A stretch of 64,000 nt of DNA, taken from Streptomyces chryseus (GTDB lineage Bacteria; Actinomycetota; Actinomycetes; Streptomycetales; Streptomycetaceae). The notes beneath the pieces were generated by a model, which was not told where the DNA came from, did no database searches, and was given only the letters and a program-made list of their open reading frames with translations. Numbering within the stretch: position 1 is the stretch's first letter; every line of letters starts with the position of its first letter. The position numbers were made by a program, and so were the translations under genes. The DNA is taken from NCBI RefSeq assembly GCF_014650755.1, contig NZ_BMVO01000006.1, positions 124,001-188,000 of the forward strand. The letters are read 5' to 3'. Positions 1 to 9,436 of this stretch are shown here, piece after piece.

Positions 1-190
1 GGCCGCCCGCGTCGAGGACCTCGGTGTGCGGTCCGGTCCACCGCGCGGCGCCGGCGTCCTCGCCGAGCCAGGCGATCCGCCCGTTCCGTACGGCCAGTGC
101 CCGCGCCGCGGGCAGCGTGTCGTCCACGGTGTGGATGCGGGCGTTGACGAGGACCAGGTCGGCCGGGGCGGTGGGGGTGGTGCGGGTCAT
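1..190 (-). CDS. Amidohydrolase, N-terminal part (runs off window)
   Basis: Only the first 63 codons are inside the window. The protein starts MTRTTPTAPADLVLVNARIH and continues with TVDDTLPAARALAVRNGRI. This is the typical opening beta-sandwich strand of YtcJ-like metal-dependent amidohydrolases (LVxNARIxTxD, then AxAVRxGRI). The ATG at 188-190 has an AGGAG ribosome site about 11 nt upstream. It lies 43 nt downstream of the permease gene on the same strand, so it is probably the second gene of that operon, hydrolysing whatever the permease imports. The metal ligands and substrate pocket are outside the window, so the substrate cannot be named. Confidence 0.7.
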   Translation of the reverse strand, partial: MTRTTPTAPADLVLVNARIHTVDDTLPAARALAVRNGRIAWLGEDAGAARWTGPHTEVLDAGG

Positions 191-233
191 GAGGGGTGCG
201 CTCCTGTACGTGCGGTGCGGGGTGCGGTGCTCT

Positions 234-1628
234 TCAGCGGGCGGCGGGACGGACGGGCGTGCGCGAGGCCAGGGCCGCGTACGTGAGGGCGGCGACGACC
301 GAGCCGAGGAGGGTGAGGTCGGCGCCACCGAGCGGGGCGACCAGGGGGCCGGTCCACAGCTCGGAGTCGCAGGTGAGCGCGGAGAAGGCGATTCCGGTGA
401 GGAGGGCGGCCATGCCGGCGGGGTGGCAGCCCGCCCGGTACCAGTAGGCGCCACCGCGTCCGGCGTGCAGGGCGACGGCGTCGTAACGGCAGCGTCGCAG
501 CCCCATGTCGGTGAGGAAGACGCCGCTCCACGGGGCGAAGACGATGATCAGCAGGGAGAGGAACGACAGCAGCGACTCGGTGAAGTCGGCGAAGAACAGG
601 GCCCACAGGGAGCCGGCGGCCGTGACGGCGGCGCTGATGAGGATGGCCCGCGACCGGCTCCAGGGGATGCCGAGCACCTGGAGGTTCAGGCTGGAGGAGT
701 AGAGCGTGATGATCGAGTTGGTGACGGAGCCCAGCAGGACCAGGGCCAGGAAGACCGGCTGGAACCAGCCGGGCAGGAGCCCCTCGGTGCCCGCCACCGC
801 GTCGGTCATGTCCGTCTGGGTGGCGGCGGCGACGCCGGCCACACCGAGCGCGACCGAGGAGAGGAAGCCGCCGAGGGCGCCGCTCCAGGTGATCGAACGC
901 AGCGAGGTGGTCCCGGGCAGGTAGCGGGTGTAGTCGGCGGGCATCGGCACGTACGAGAACGGGCTCGCCAGCACGACGACGAAGGCGAGGGACCAGCCGG
1001 CCGCGCCGGGGCCGGTTGCGGGGGCGGCGGTGTCGGCGCCGGGCAGGACGAAGACGAGCAGCGCGGCGAAGCCGGCGGCGAGGGCGTACGCCATCCAGCG
1101 TTCGGCGAACTGCACGGTGGCGTGGCCCCACATGGCGACGGCGAAGGTCAGGGTGAGGGTGACCAGCAGGGCGAGGGCGCGGGCGGTGTCGCCGCCCTGC
1201 CAGCCGATCTCGGCGAAGAAGACCTCCAGGGCCAGGGTGCCGACCACCGTGTTGACGATGGTGTACCCGATGCTGACGACCCAGTTGAGCACTCCGGCGG
1301 GCCAGTTGCCGCGCGTGCCGAAAGCGGCTCGGGAGATGACGAGGGTGGCGGTTCCGGTACGGATTCCGCTGAGGCCGGCGGCGCTGATGACGAAGAAGGC
1401 CAGACCGCCGACGACCACCACGGCGGTCGCCTGCCAGAAGGACAGGCCGAAGGCGACGGCGAGCGCGCCGTTGATGACGTAGGTGAAGGTCAGGTTCGAG
1501 CCGAACCAGAGCCAGAAGAGGTCCTTGGCGCTGCCGTGCCGTTCCTCGTCGGGGATGCGGTCGATGCCGTGGGTCTCGACCCGGAACACCTCGTCGCTTC
1601 GCTGCTGCTCTGCCGTGTGCGTCGCCAT
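234..1628 (-). CDS. NCS1-family nucleobase:cation symporter (cytosine/purine permease type)
   Basis: The 464-aa protein has about 12 hydrophobic segments and the NCS1 N-terminal pattern: a soluble stretch with RIPDEER, then FWLWFGSNLTFTYVINGALA as helix 1. Conserved features of CodB-type permeases follow (SRAAFGTRGNWPAGVLNW, then PADYTRYLPGTTS). It is likely a cytoplasmic-membrane importer of a nucleobase, hydantoin or related compound. The ATG at 1626-1628 is preceded by GGGAG. The operator-like palindrome at 1645-1681 sits just upstream of this start. It is co-directional with the amidohydrolase and divergent from the TetR gene, which probably represses it. The substrate is inferred only at family level. 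Confidence 0.88.
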   Translation of the reverse strand: MATHTAEQQRSDEVFRVETHGIDRIPDEERHGSAKDLFWLWFGSNLTFTYVINGALAVAFGLSFWQATAVVVVGGLAFFVISAAGLSGIRTGTATLVISRAAFGTRGNWPAGVLNWVVSIGYTIVNTVVGTLALEVFFAEIGWQGGDTARALALLVTLTLTFAVAMWGHATVQFAERWMAYALAAGFAALLVFVLPGADTAAPATGPGAAGWSLAFVVVLASPFSYVPMPADYTRYLPGTTSLRSITWSGALGGFLSSVALGVAGVAAATQTDMTDAVAGTEGLLPGWFQPVFLALVLLGSVTNSIITLYSSSLNLQVLGIPWSRSRAILISAAVTAAGSLWALFFADFTESLLSFLSLLIIVFAPWSGVFLTDMGLRRCRYDAVALHAGRGGAYWYRAGCHPAGMAALLTGIAFSALTCDSELWTGPLVAPLGGADLTLLGSVVAALTYAALASRTPVRPAAR

Positions 1629-1644
1629 GCCACTCCCACCAGAC

Positions 1645-1681
1645 CTTGAATGCCGTTCTAAGAGTTAGAACGGCATTCAAG
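1645..1681. promoter_or_regulatory. Perfect 17-bp inverted repeat, probable TetR operator
   Basis: CTTGAATGCCGTTCTAA (1645-1661), a 3-nt GAG spacer, and its exact reverse complement (1665-1681) form a 37-nt palindrome without mismatch. It lies 17 nt upstream of the permease ATG and about 100 nt upstream of the TetR start, so one bound dimer pair could control both divergent units. The size and position fit TetR-family operators. Confidence 0.8.
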
Positions 1682-1780
1682 ATGCGGTGTCGCTCCCCCA
1701 CCCGTCAAGACCCCGGCGCGAATCCGCGGCTAAGGTCGTGGCATCGGGTACGGACGGCGGGTACGGCGGAGGGGAAACGG

Positions 1781-2389
1781 GTGGCGGGAGCGGCGCGACG
1801 GCGCGACGGGCACATCGCCCAGGAGCGGATGCTCGAGGAGGCCATGGCACTCATCGCCGAGCACGGCCTGGCCGCGCTCACCATGTCCGCGCTCGCCGAG
1901 CGGCTGGACACCAGCGGCGGCCACATCCTGTACTACTTCGGCAGCAAGGACCGGCTGCTGCTGGAGGCGCTGCGCTGGAGCGAGAGCGACCTCGCCGGGG
2001 AGCGCCGGCTCCTGCTGGGACGCCGTACGACGGCGGAGCGCAAGCTCGACCAGTTCCTGGAGCTGTACCTGCCGCGCGGACCGCGCGACCCGCGCTGGAT
2101 GCTGTGGATCGAGCTCTGGGCCCGTACGGCGGCGAACGAGGACCTGCGCCAGGCCCAGGAGGAGATGGACCGGGGCTGGCAGCGGGATCTGGAGGCGCTG
2201 CTCGCCAGGGGCGTGGAGCGCGCCCGCTTCGCCCCGATGGACATACCCGTGCACGCCTCGCAGCTCCTGGCGCTGCTGGACGGACTGAGCACCCGCGTCG
2301 TACTGGGCCAGCCCGACGGCGACCGGGGCCGGGCTCTGGCGGCGGCGCGATCGGCGGCGGCCCTGCTGATCCCCCGGCCGGCCGGGTAG
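1781..2389 (+). CDS. TetR/AcrR family transcriptional regulator
   Basis: The protein is 202 aa from the GTG at 1781, which has a GGAGGGG site 7 nt upstream; the open frame extends further 5' but without coding character. The N-terminal HTH spans about residues 15-60: the helix AALTMSALAERLDTSGGHIL, then YYFGSKDRLLLEAL, the classic TetR recognition helix and YYFxSK turn. The all-helical ligand domain follows. It is divergent from the permease/amidohydrolase operon, with the 37-nt palindrome between them, so it is most likely the local repressor of that operon and of itself. The ligand is unknown but plausibly the transported compound. Confidence 0.9.
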   Translation: MAGAARRRDGHIAQERMLEEAMALIAEHGLAALTMSALAERLDTSGGHILYYFGSKDRLLLEALRWSESDLAGERRLLLGRRTTAERKLDQFLELYLPRGPRDPRWMLWIELWARTAANEDLRQAQEEMDRGWQRDLEALLARGVERARFAPMDIPVHASQLLALLDGLSTRVVLGQPDGDRGRALAAARSAAALLIPRPAG

Positions 2390-2444
2390 CCCGGCCGCGC
2401 GGCTGCGCGCGCGGCCCGGTGACCGTGCCGCGCCGCCCGGCGGC

Positions 2445-3656
2445 TCAGTATCCGGCCGGGCGCACCAGGCCGGTCTCGTACGCGAAGACGGCGGCCTGAG
2501 TCCGGTCGCGCAGCCCGAGTTTGAGCAGGATGCGGCTGACGTGGGTCTTGACGGTCTGCTCCGCCACCACCAGCCGCCCGGCGATCTCCGCGTTCGACAG
2601 GCCCTGCGCGATCAGGGACAGCACCTCCGTCCCGCGTTCCGTCAGGTCGCCGACGCGGTCCTTGAGCGGGGCGCGGGGCGTACCGCTCAGCCGGGAGAAC
2701 TCGGTGATCAGACGCTTCGTGACGTTCGGGGCGAGCAGGGCGTCGCCGGCCGCCACCACCCTTACCGCCTGGGCGAGTTCGGCGGCCGAGGCGTCCTTCG
2801 CCGGGAAGGCCCGGGCGCCGAACTCGGGCGAGACCGGGTCCGCCCCCAGCCCGACCGTGGTGCAGGGCAGGCGCAGCCGTGCGTGCGGGACAGGGGCGAG
2901 CCAGTCGCCCGCGCCGCGCCCGGCCCAGACCGTCGCGCGCGTGCGCATCCCGGTGGCGTTGTCGGCGCCGGCGCCGGGGCTGCCGTACAGAACGATGTGC
3001 GCGACGTCGAGCCCGGGGGCGGCCCGGCCGCAGACCACGGCTCCGTAGGAGTGGCACAGCAAGGACGTACGGGCGGCGGGTCTGGTCGCGCGCAGCTGCG
3101 CCACGAACCGGCGCAGCGCGGGGGCGGCGGCGTCCGCGCGGCCGGGGGTCAGCACCTGCGGGCTCACCGTGCCCGGCGTCCTGTACCCGAGCCAGGCCAC
3201 GACGGCGGACCGGCCGCCCAGTTCCCGCTGGAGCGCCGCGGCGCCGGCCCGCAGGCGTCCGTACCGGTCGAGGCCGGTGTCCGAGCCGGGGACCAGCACG
3301 GCCATCCGTCCGGCCCGCGACAGGTCGCCGAAGACCTCGGCGGTGCGGCCGCCGTCTCGGCCGTCGAAGGAGAGGAAGCGGCGCTCCGGGCCGGCCATGG
3401 CCCGCAGTACGGCTGCCCGCTTCCAGTCGCCGTGGTCCGCGGCCGCGCGCTCGGCGTCCCGGATGCCGTCCCGGTTGGCGGCGTACCGCTCGGCGAGGTC
3501 CGCAGGGGTGGCGTCCCGCAGCGGGGCGAGGGCGGCGGGGGCGGGCGCCGGGACGGCGGACGGGCGGGCCGCGCCGGACACCGGCACGGCCACCGAGGCG
3601 ATGACGAGCGCGGCGAGGAGGGCGCGGCGGGGGCGGCCGCGGGGGCGGGACGCCAT
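2445..3656 (-). CDS. Chimeric protein: secreted DUF1023-type alpha/beta hydrolase fused to a NarL/LuxR response-regulator tail
   Basis: The 403-aa protein starts at the ATG at 3656 (GGAAGGA upstream). Residues 1-30 form a signal peptide (an RRALLAALVIASVAVP core). Residues 45-283 match the DUF1023 alpha/beta hydrolase fold with nucleophile motif CHSYG (Ser203) and the GADPVSPEFGARAF strand. The hydrolase then stops. From about residue 285 (PAKDASAAELAQAVRVVAAG) the sequence is the last part of a NarL-type receiver domain, and 338-398 is a complete LuxR HTH (LTERGTEVLSLIAQGLSNAE). The expected C-terminal catalytic His region of the hydrolase and most of the receiver, including its phospho-Asp, are missing. 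An exported enzyme carrying a DNA-binding domain makes no functional sense, so this is most likely a deletion fusion of two formerly separate minus-strand genes. Confidence 0.8.
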   Translation of the reverse strand: MASRPRGRPRRALLAALVIASVAVPVSGAARPSAVPAPAPAALAPLRDATPADLAERYAANRDGIRDAERAAADHGDWKRAAVLRAMAGPERRFLSFDGRDGGRTAEVFGDLSRAGRMAVLVPGSDTGLDRYGRLRAGAAALQRELGGRSAVVAWLGYRTPGTVSPQVLTPGRADAAAPALRRFVAQLRATRPAARTSLLCHSYGAVVCGRAAPGLDVAHIVLYGSPGAGADNATGMRTRATVWAGRGAGDWLAPVPHARLRLPCTTVGLGADPVSPEFGARAFPAKDASAAELAQAVRVVAAGDALLAPNVTKRLITEFSRLSGTPRAPLKDRVGDLTERGTEVLSLIAQGLSNAEIAGRLVVAEQTVKTHVSRILLKLGLRDRTQAAVFAYETGLVRPAGY

Positions 3657-3806
3657 GGAGGGTGGTCCTTCCGTACCGGATTCATTCGTGCTTCCGGTGA
3701 GGAAGTTATGGATCACGCCTCGTGGTCGGCGTCCCGCCCGGGAGGGCACCTGACGCGTAGCTCCGAAGTACTACGGGGTAGGGGCTGCCGGTCCTCCGGG
3801 TGCGCG

Positions 3807-5354
3807 TCAGTGCGCGTTCTCGGTCGGGCGGAGGTCCTTGGGGATCTTCGCCCAGGTGAGCGCCGCCGCCGCGAGGGGCAGCGTCGCGGCGAGCAGGAAG
3901 GTCGGCGTCATGCCCTGGGTGAAGGCCGTGGAGACCTTGTCGAGCAGTGCCGCGCCGGCCGGGCCGCCGGTCAGGTCGGCCAAGTGCGCGGCCTCACCGA
4001 CGGAGTCACGCACAGCCGCCGTCGCCGCGCCGTCCAGGCCGAGTTCGGGCAGGTGCGCCCGGTACAGCGCGGAGGCGACGCTGCCCAGGATGGCGACGCC
4101 CATCGCCGCGCCGAGTTCGTAGCAGGTCTCCTCGATGGCGGCGGCGCCGCTGACGTCGCGGGAGGGGGCGGCCGCCATGAGGGTGACCGAGGCGACCGTG
4201 GTGGCGATGCCGACGCCGCAGCCGAGCACGGCCAGCGAGAAGGCGACGGACGGGTAGCCGAGGGCGCCGGCCCGCTGGAACACCCAGGGCAGCGCGAGTC
4301 CGGCGGTCATCATCAGCAGTCCGCCGCCGAGCACGTGACGGATCGGCAGCCGGTGCATCAGGGCCGGGGTCACCAGCGAGGTGACGACCAGCCCCAGGGG
4401 CGCGGGCAGCAGCCGCACGCCGGCTTCCAGCGGGGTGTAGCCCTCGCCGTACTGGAACCACTGGGTGATCAGGAACAGCGCCGAACCGAGTGCGATCATC
4501 CCGAGGAAGATCGCGGCGGCGGCGATGCTGAACGACCGGCTCGCGAACAGCCGTACCTGCAGCAGGGGTTGCTCCAGCCTCAGTTGACGGCGTACGAACA
4601 CGGTCAGCGCGATCGCCGCGAGGCCCAGCAGGGCCCAGGCGACCGGGTCGGCCGGGCCGCCCTTGCCGAGCTGCTTGATGCCGCCGGCGAGGGCGAGCAT
4701 GCCGACGACCGACTCCCCGACGCCCCACCAGTCCCAGCGCCCTTCCCTCGGGCGGCGCGACTCGGGCAGCAGCCACAGGCCGAACGCGATGACGGCCAGG
4801 GCGACCGGGATGTTGAGCAGGAACGCGGACTGCCAGCCGTTCTTCTCCACCAGCAGACCGCCCACCACCGGGCCGAGCGCCATGCCGCCGCCGAACACCG
4901 CGGCCCAGACCGCGTACGCGAGGGCACGCTCGCGGGCGTCGGTGAAGACGTGCCGCAGGATCGACAGGGTCGACGGCATGATGGCCGCGCCGCCGACGCC
5001 GAGCAGCGCGCGGGCGGCGATGACCTGCCACGGCGCGGTGGCGAACACGGCGATCAGCGAGGCGAGCGCGAAGACGGCGAAGCCGATGAGCAGCATGCGC
5101 TTGCGTCCCCAGCGGTCGCCGAGCGCGCCGGCGGTGACCAGCACACCGGAGAGCGCGAGCGCGTACACGTCGATGATCCACAGCTGCTGCACGGAGCTGG
5201 GCCGGAGGTCGGCCACGAGGGAGGGGAAGGCGACGTTGAGGATCGTGGTGTCCATCGCGATCAGCAGCAGGCTGCCGGAGAGGATCGTGAGGACGGCCCA
5301 GCGCCGGGGATCGAGCTGAGCCCGGGTGTCTTGCCGGGCGGGGGCGGGGTGCAT
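3807..5354 (-). CDS. MFS multidrug exporter, DHA2 (14-TM, EmrB/QacA) family
   Basis: The 515-aa protein has 14 predicted membrane segments. Helix 1 carries the DHA2 pattern AMDTTILNVAFPSLVADL. Motif A is LGDRWGRKRML after helix 2, and motif C is GPVVGGLLVEKNGWQSAFL in helix 5. It is a proton-driven drug or metabolite exporter in the cytoplasmic membrane. The start at 5354 (MHPAPARQD) is preferred over an upstream in-frame ATG because AGGAACC lies just 5' of it. An operator-like inverted repeat at 5410-5429 sits in its promoter region. No TetR or MarR gene adjoins it; the divergent neighbour is an AraC-type regulator. Confidence 0.88.
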   Translation of the reverse strand: MHPAPARQDTRAQLDPRRWAVLTILSGSLLLIAMDTTILNVAFPSLVADLRPSSVQQLWIIDVYALALSGVLVTAGALGDRWGRKRMLLIGFAVFALASLIAVFATAPWQVIAARALLGVGGAAIMPSTLSILRHVFTDARERALAYAVWAAVFGGGMALGPVVGGLLVEKNGWQSAFLLNIPVALAVIAFGLWLLPESRRPREGRWDWWGVGESVVGMLALAGGIKQLGKGGPADPVAWALLGLAAIALTVFVRRQLRLEQPLLQVRLFASRSFSIAAAAIFLGMIALGSALFLITQWFQYGEGYTPLEAGVRLLPAPLGLVVTSLVTPALMHRLPIRHVLGGGLLMMTAGLALPWVFQRAGALGYPSVAFSLAVLGCGVGIATTVASVTLMAAAPSRDVSGAAAIEETCYELGAAMGVAILGSVASALYRAHLPELGLDGAATAAVRDSVGEAAHLADLTGGPAGAALLDKVSTAFTQGMTPTFLLAATLPLAAAALTWAKIPKDLRPTENAH

Positions 5355-5402
5355 GGGGTTCCTGTTCGGGTCGTGCCGGAGGGTGCCTGGTGACACCGTG
5401 CG

Positions 5403-5436
5403 GTCTCGCTTGAGACATCAGTGTCTCAAATAAGAC
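5403..5436. promoter_or_regulatory. Inverted repeat upstream of the MFS exporter, probable repressor operator
   Basis: The core TTGAGACA (5410-5417), TCAG, TGTCTCAA (5422-5429) is perfect. The outer arms (GTCTC on the left, AAGAC on the right) extend it to about 12 matched positions of 15 per arm. It lies about 55-75 nt upstream of the exporter start. The symmetry suggests a dimeric TetR- or MarR-type protein rather than the neighbouring AraC-type regulator. Confidence 0.6.
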
Positions 5437-5604
5437 GCCAATGCGCACGTCCCTTGCGAGGGCGCGCCCTTATAGAGCGATTTGCACCTCTATGCCCCGT
5501 CGGTGGGGCGAGCGAGTACCGAGCGAGCGGTGCGCGGGCGGGGGCGCGGTGCGGTCCGTAATCCCCGGGACCGCGTCGGGCCCCCTCGTGCGATGCTGGT
5601 GAAC

Positions 5605-6024
5605 ATGACCTTGGAGGACCTGGTCCGGCTGCGGCGCGCCCGGGACACGATGGACCGCGACTACGCGCGGCCGCTGGACGTCCCGGCGCTGGCGCGCGGC
5701 GCCCTCATGTCGTCGGGCCACTTCTCCCGCAGCTTTCGCGCCGCCTTCGGGGAGACGCCGTACAGCTACCTGATGACACGGCGGATCGAGCGGGCCAAGG
5801 CGCTGCTGCGGCGGGGCGACCTGTCCGTCACGGACGTCTGCTTCGCGGTCGGCTGCACGTCGTTGGGGTCCTTCAGCTCGCGGTTCACCGAGCTGGTCGG
5901 CGAGAGCCCGAGCGCGTACCGGGCCCGTAGTCACGACGAGGGCGCCGCCCTGCCGGCCTGCGTCGCGAAGGTGTACACGCGACCGGTCAGGAACGGAGAA
6001 GCGAAACACACCCCCCGCCCGTAG
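5605..6024 (+). CDS. AraC-family transcriptional regulator, HTH domain only
   Basis: The 139-aa protein is almost entirely an AraC DNA-binding domain. The first HTH is PLDVPALARGALMSSGHFSR with SFRAAFGETPYSYL, and the second is LSVTDVCFAVGCTSLGSFSS with RFTELVGESPSAYR. No separate sensor domain is present. The start could be the ATG at 5593 or 5605. No clear Shine-Dalgarno is seen, and GATGCT lies 7 nt before 5605, so a leaderless transcript from 5605 is plausible. The VOC gene begins 10 nt after the stop on the same strand, so this regulator probably controls or is co-expressed with it. Confidence 0.82.
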   Translation: MTLEDLVRLRRARDTMDRDYARPLDVPALARGALMSSGHFSRSFRAAFGETPYSYLMTRRIERAKALLRRGDLSVTDVCFAVGCTSLGSFSSRFTELVGESPSAYRARSHDEGAALPACVAKVYTRPVRNGEAKHTPRP

Positions 6025-6027
6025 CGT
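6022..6027 (+). promoter_or_regulatory. -10 box of a leaderless promoter for the VOC gene
   Basis: TAGCGT lies 7 nt before the ATG at 6035, so transcription would begin at or next to the start codon. No Shine-Dalgarno precedes that ATG. No convincing -35 box was found. Confidence 0.45.
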
Positions 6028-6034
6028 GAAACGC

Positions 6035-6451
6035 ATGGACATCAAGCTTTCGCAGTGCTTCATCGCCGTCGACGACCATGACAAGGCGCTCGCGTTCTAC
6101 CGTGACGTTCTCGGCCTGGAGGTGCGCAACGACGTCGGGTTCGAGGGGATGCGCTGGGTGACCGTGGGCTCACCGTCGCAGCCCGATGTGGACATCGTCC
6201 TCGAACCGCCGCTCGCGGACCCGAACGCCTCGCCCGCCGACCGGCAGGCCATGGCGGAGCTGCTCGCCAAGGGCCTGCTGCGCGCCGTCATCTTCAGGAC
6301 CGACGACTGCGACGCCACTTTCGAGCGCGTCCGCGCCGTCGGCGCCGAGGTGCTCCAGGAGCCGGTCGACCAGCCCTACGGCGTCCGGGACTGCGCCTTC
6401 CGCGACCCCTCCGGCAATATGCTGCGCTTCAACCAGCCCCGCACGCAGTGA
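6035..6451 (+). CDS. VOC (glyoxalase/bleomycin-resistance/dioxygenase fold) protein
   Basis: The 138-aa protein has two beta-alpha-beta-beta-beta modules. The first begins IKLSQCFIAVDDHDKALAFY with RDVLGLEV; the second contains LRAVIFRTDDCDATFERVRA and ends YGVRDCAFRDPSGNMLRFNQ. The closing RDPSGNxxRF motif is typical of glyoxalase-like VOC proteins. It may be a metal-dependent detoxifying enzyme or a drug-binding protein; the substrate is not deducible. It sits directly behind the AraC gene and 82 nt before the UvrA-like gene. Confidence 0.85.
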   Translation: MDIKLSQCFIAVDDHDKALAFYRDVLGLEVRNDVGFEGMRWVTVGSPSQPDVDIVLEPPLADPNASPADRQAMAELLAKGLLRAVIFRTDDCDATFERVRAVGAEVLQEPVDQPYGVRDCAFRDPSGNMLRFNQPRTQ

Positions 6452-6533
6452 ACTTGGACGCCCCGGCCCTCGCTCCGGCCGCGGCCCCGGCCGGAGCGCG
6501 CATACAGCCACGCCCGACAGATGGAGAGACCAG

Positions 6534-8936
<2,403 letters not shown>

Positions 8937-8960
8937 CCGGGGCCGCGCCGCACCGTCCGC

Positions 8961-8988
8961 CAGCCCGGCCGGCCCACCGGCCGGGCTG
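8961..8988 (+). terminator. Rho-independent-type hairpin after the UvrA-like gene
   Basis: A perfect 12-bp stem (CAGCCCGGCCGG / CCGGCCGGGCTG) with a 4-nt CCCA loop starts 24 nt after the stop codon. It lacks a T-tract, as is usual for Streptomyces terminators. Confidence 0.65.
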
Positions 8989-9011
8989 GCACGGCTTGCG
9001 CGGGCGCGGCA

Positions 9012-9017
9012 TAGAAT
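9012..9017 (+). promoter_or_regulatory. -10 box of a leaderless promoter for the ABM gene
   Basis: TAGAAT lies 6 nt upstream of the ATG at 9024, placing the transcription start at the start codon. No ribosome site is visible. The -35 region is not clear. Confidence 0.5.
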
Positions 9018-9023
9018 GACCGA

Positions 9024-9347
9024 ATGATCTTCATTGTTGTCAAGTTTCCCGTGAAGTCCGAGTACGCCGACGCATGGCCGAAGCACGTCGCGGCCTTCAC
9101 CGAGGCCACCCGGGCCGAGCCGGGGAACCTGTGGTTCGAGTGGTCGCGCAGTGTCGAGGACCCGAACACGTACGTGCTGGTCGAGGCGTTCCAGGACGAC
9201 GCGGCCGCGGCTCATGTCAATTCCCGCCATTTCCGGGCCGCGTTGGACACGATGCGTCCCCTGGTCCGCCGTACACCCGACATCGTCAGCACGTCCATCG
9301 AGGGCGCCGACGGGTGGAGCGCGATGGGCGAACTCCGGATCGACTGA
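9024..9347 (+). CDS. Antibiotic biosynthesis monooxygenase (ABM) domain protein, quinol-monooxygenase-like
   Basis: The 107-aa protein is a single dimeric alpha-beta ABM domain. It has MIFIVVKFPVKSEYADAWPK, then the diagnostic EPGNLWFEWSRSVEDPNTYV segment and VLVEAFQDDAAAAHVNSRHF. These cofactor-free proteins oxidise quinols or polyketide anthrones, or act as heme or stress proteins; the small size fits YgiN-like quinol monooxygenases. It follows the UvrA-like gene but has its own leaderless-type promoter after a strong hairpin. The 3' end converges with the NHLP export operon. Confidence 0.85.
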   Translation: MIFIVVKFPVKSEYADAWPKHVAAFTEATRAEPGNLWFEWSRSVEDPNTYVLVEAFQDDAAAAHVNSRHFRAALDTMRPLVRRTPDIVSTSIEGADGWSAMGELRID

Positions 9348-9436
9348 CAACGGACGGGGCAGTACGTGGCGGCTCACCGTTCGCGGGCCACCCGCCCCTG
9401 CCGACGCTCGGGCCGGCTCGCGCCGCTGACGGCCGC

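Noticed and set aside
24..5400. Very long open frames on the strand opposite the permease and the MFS/hydrolase genes
   Set aside because: They are composed of Gly/Arg/Asp/Gln-rich low-complexity sequence without domains and mirror the high G/C3 of the real genes on the other strand.
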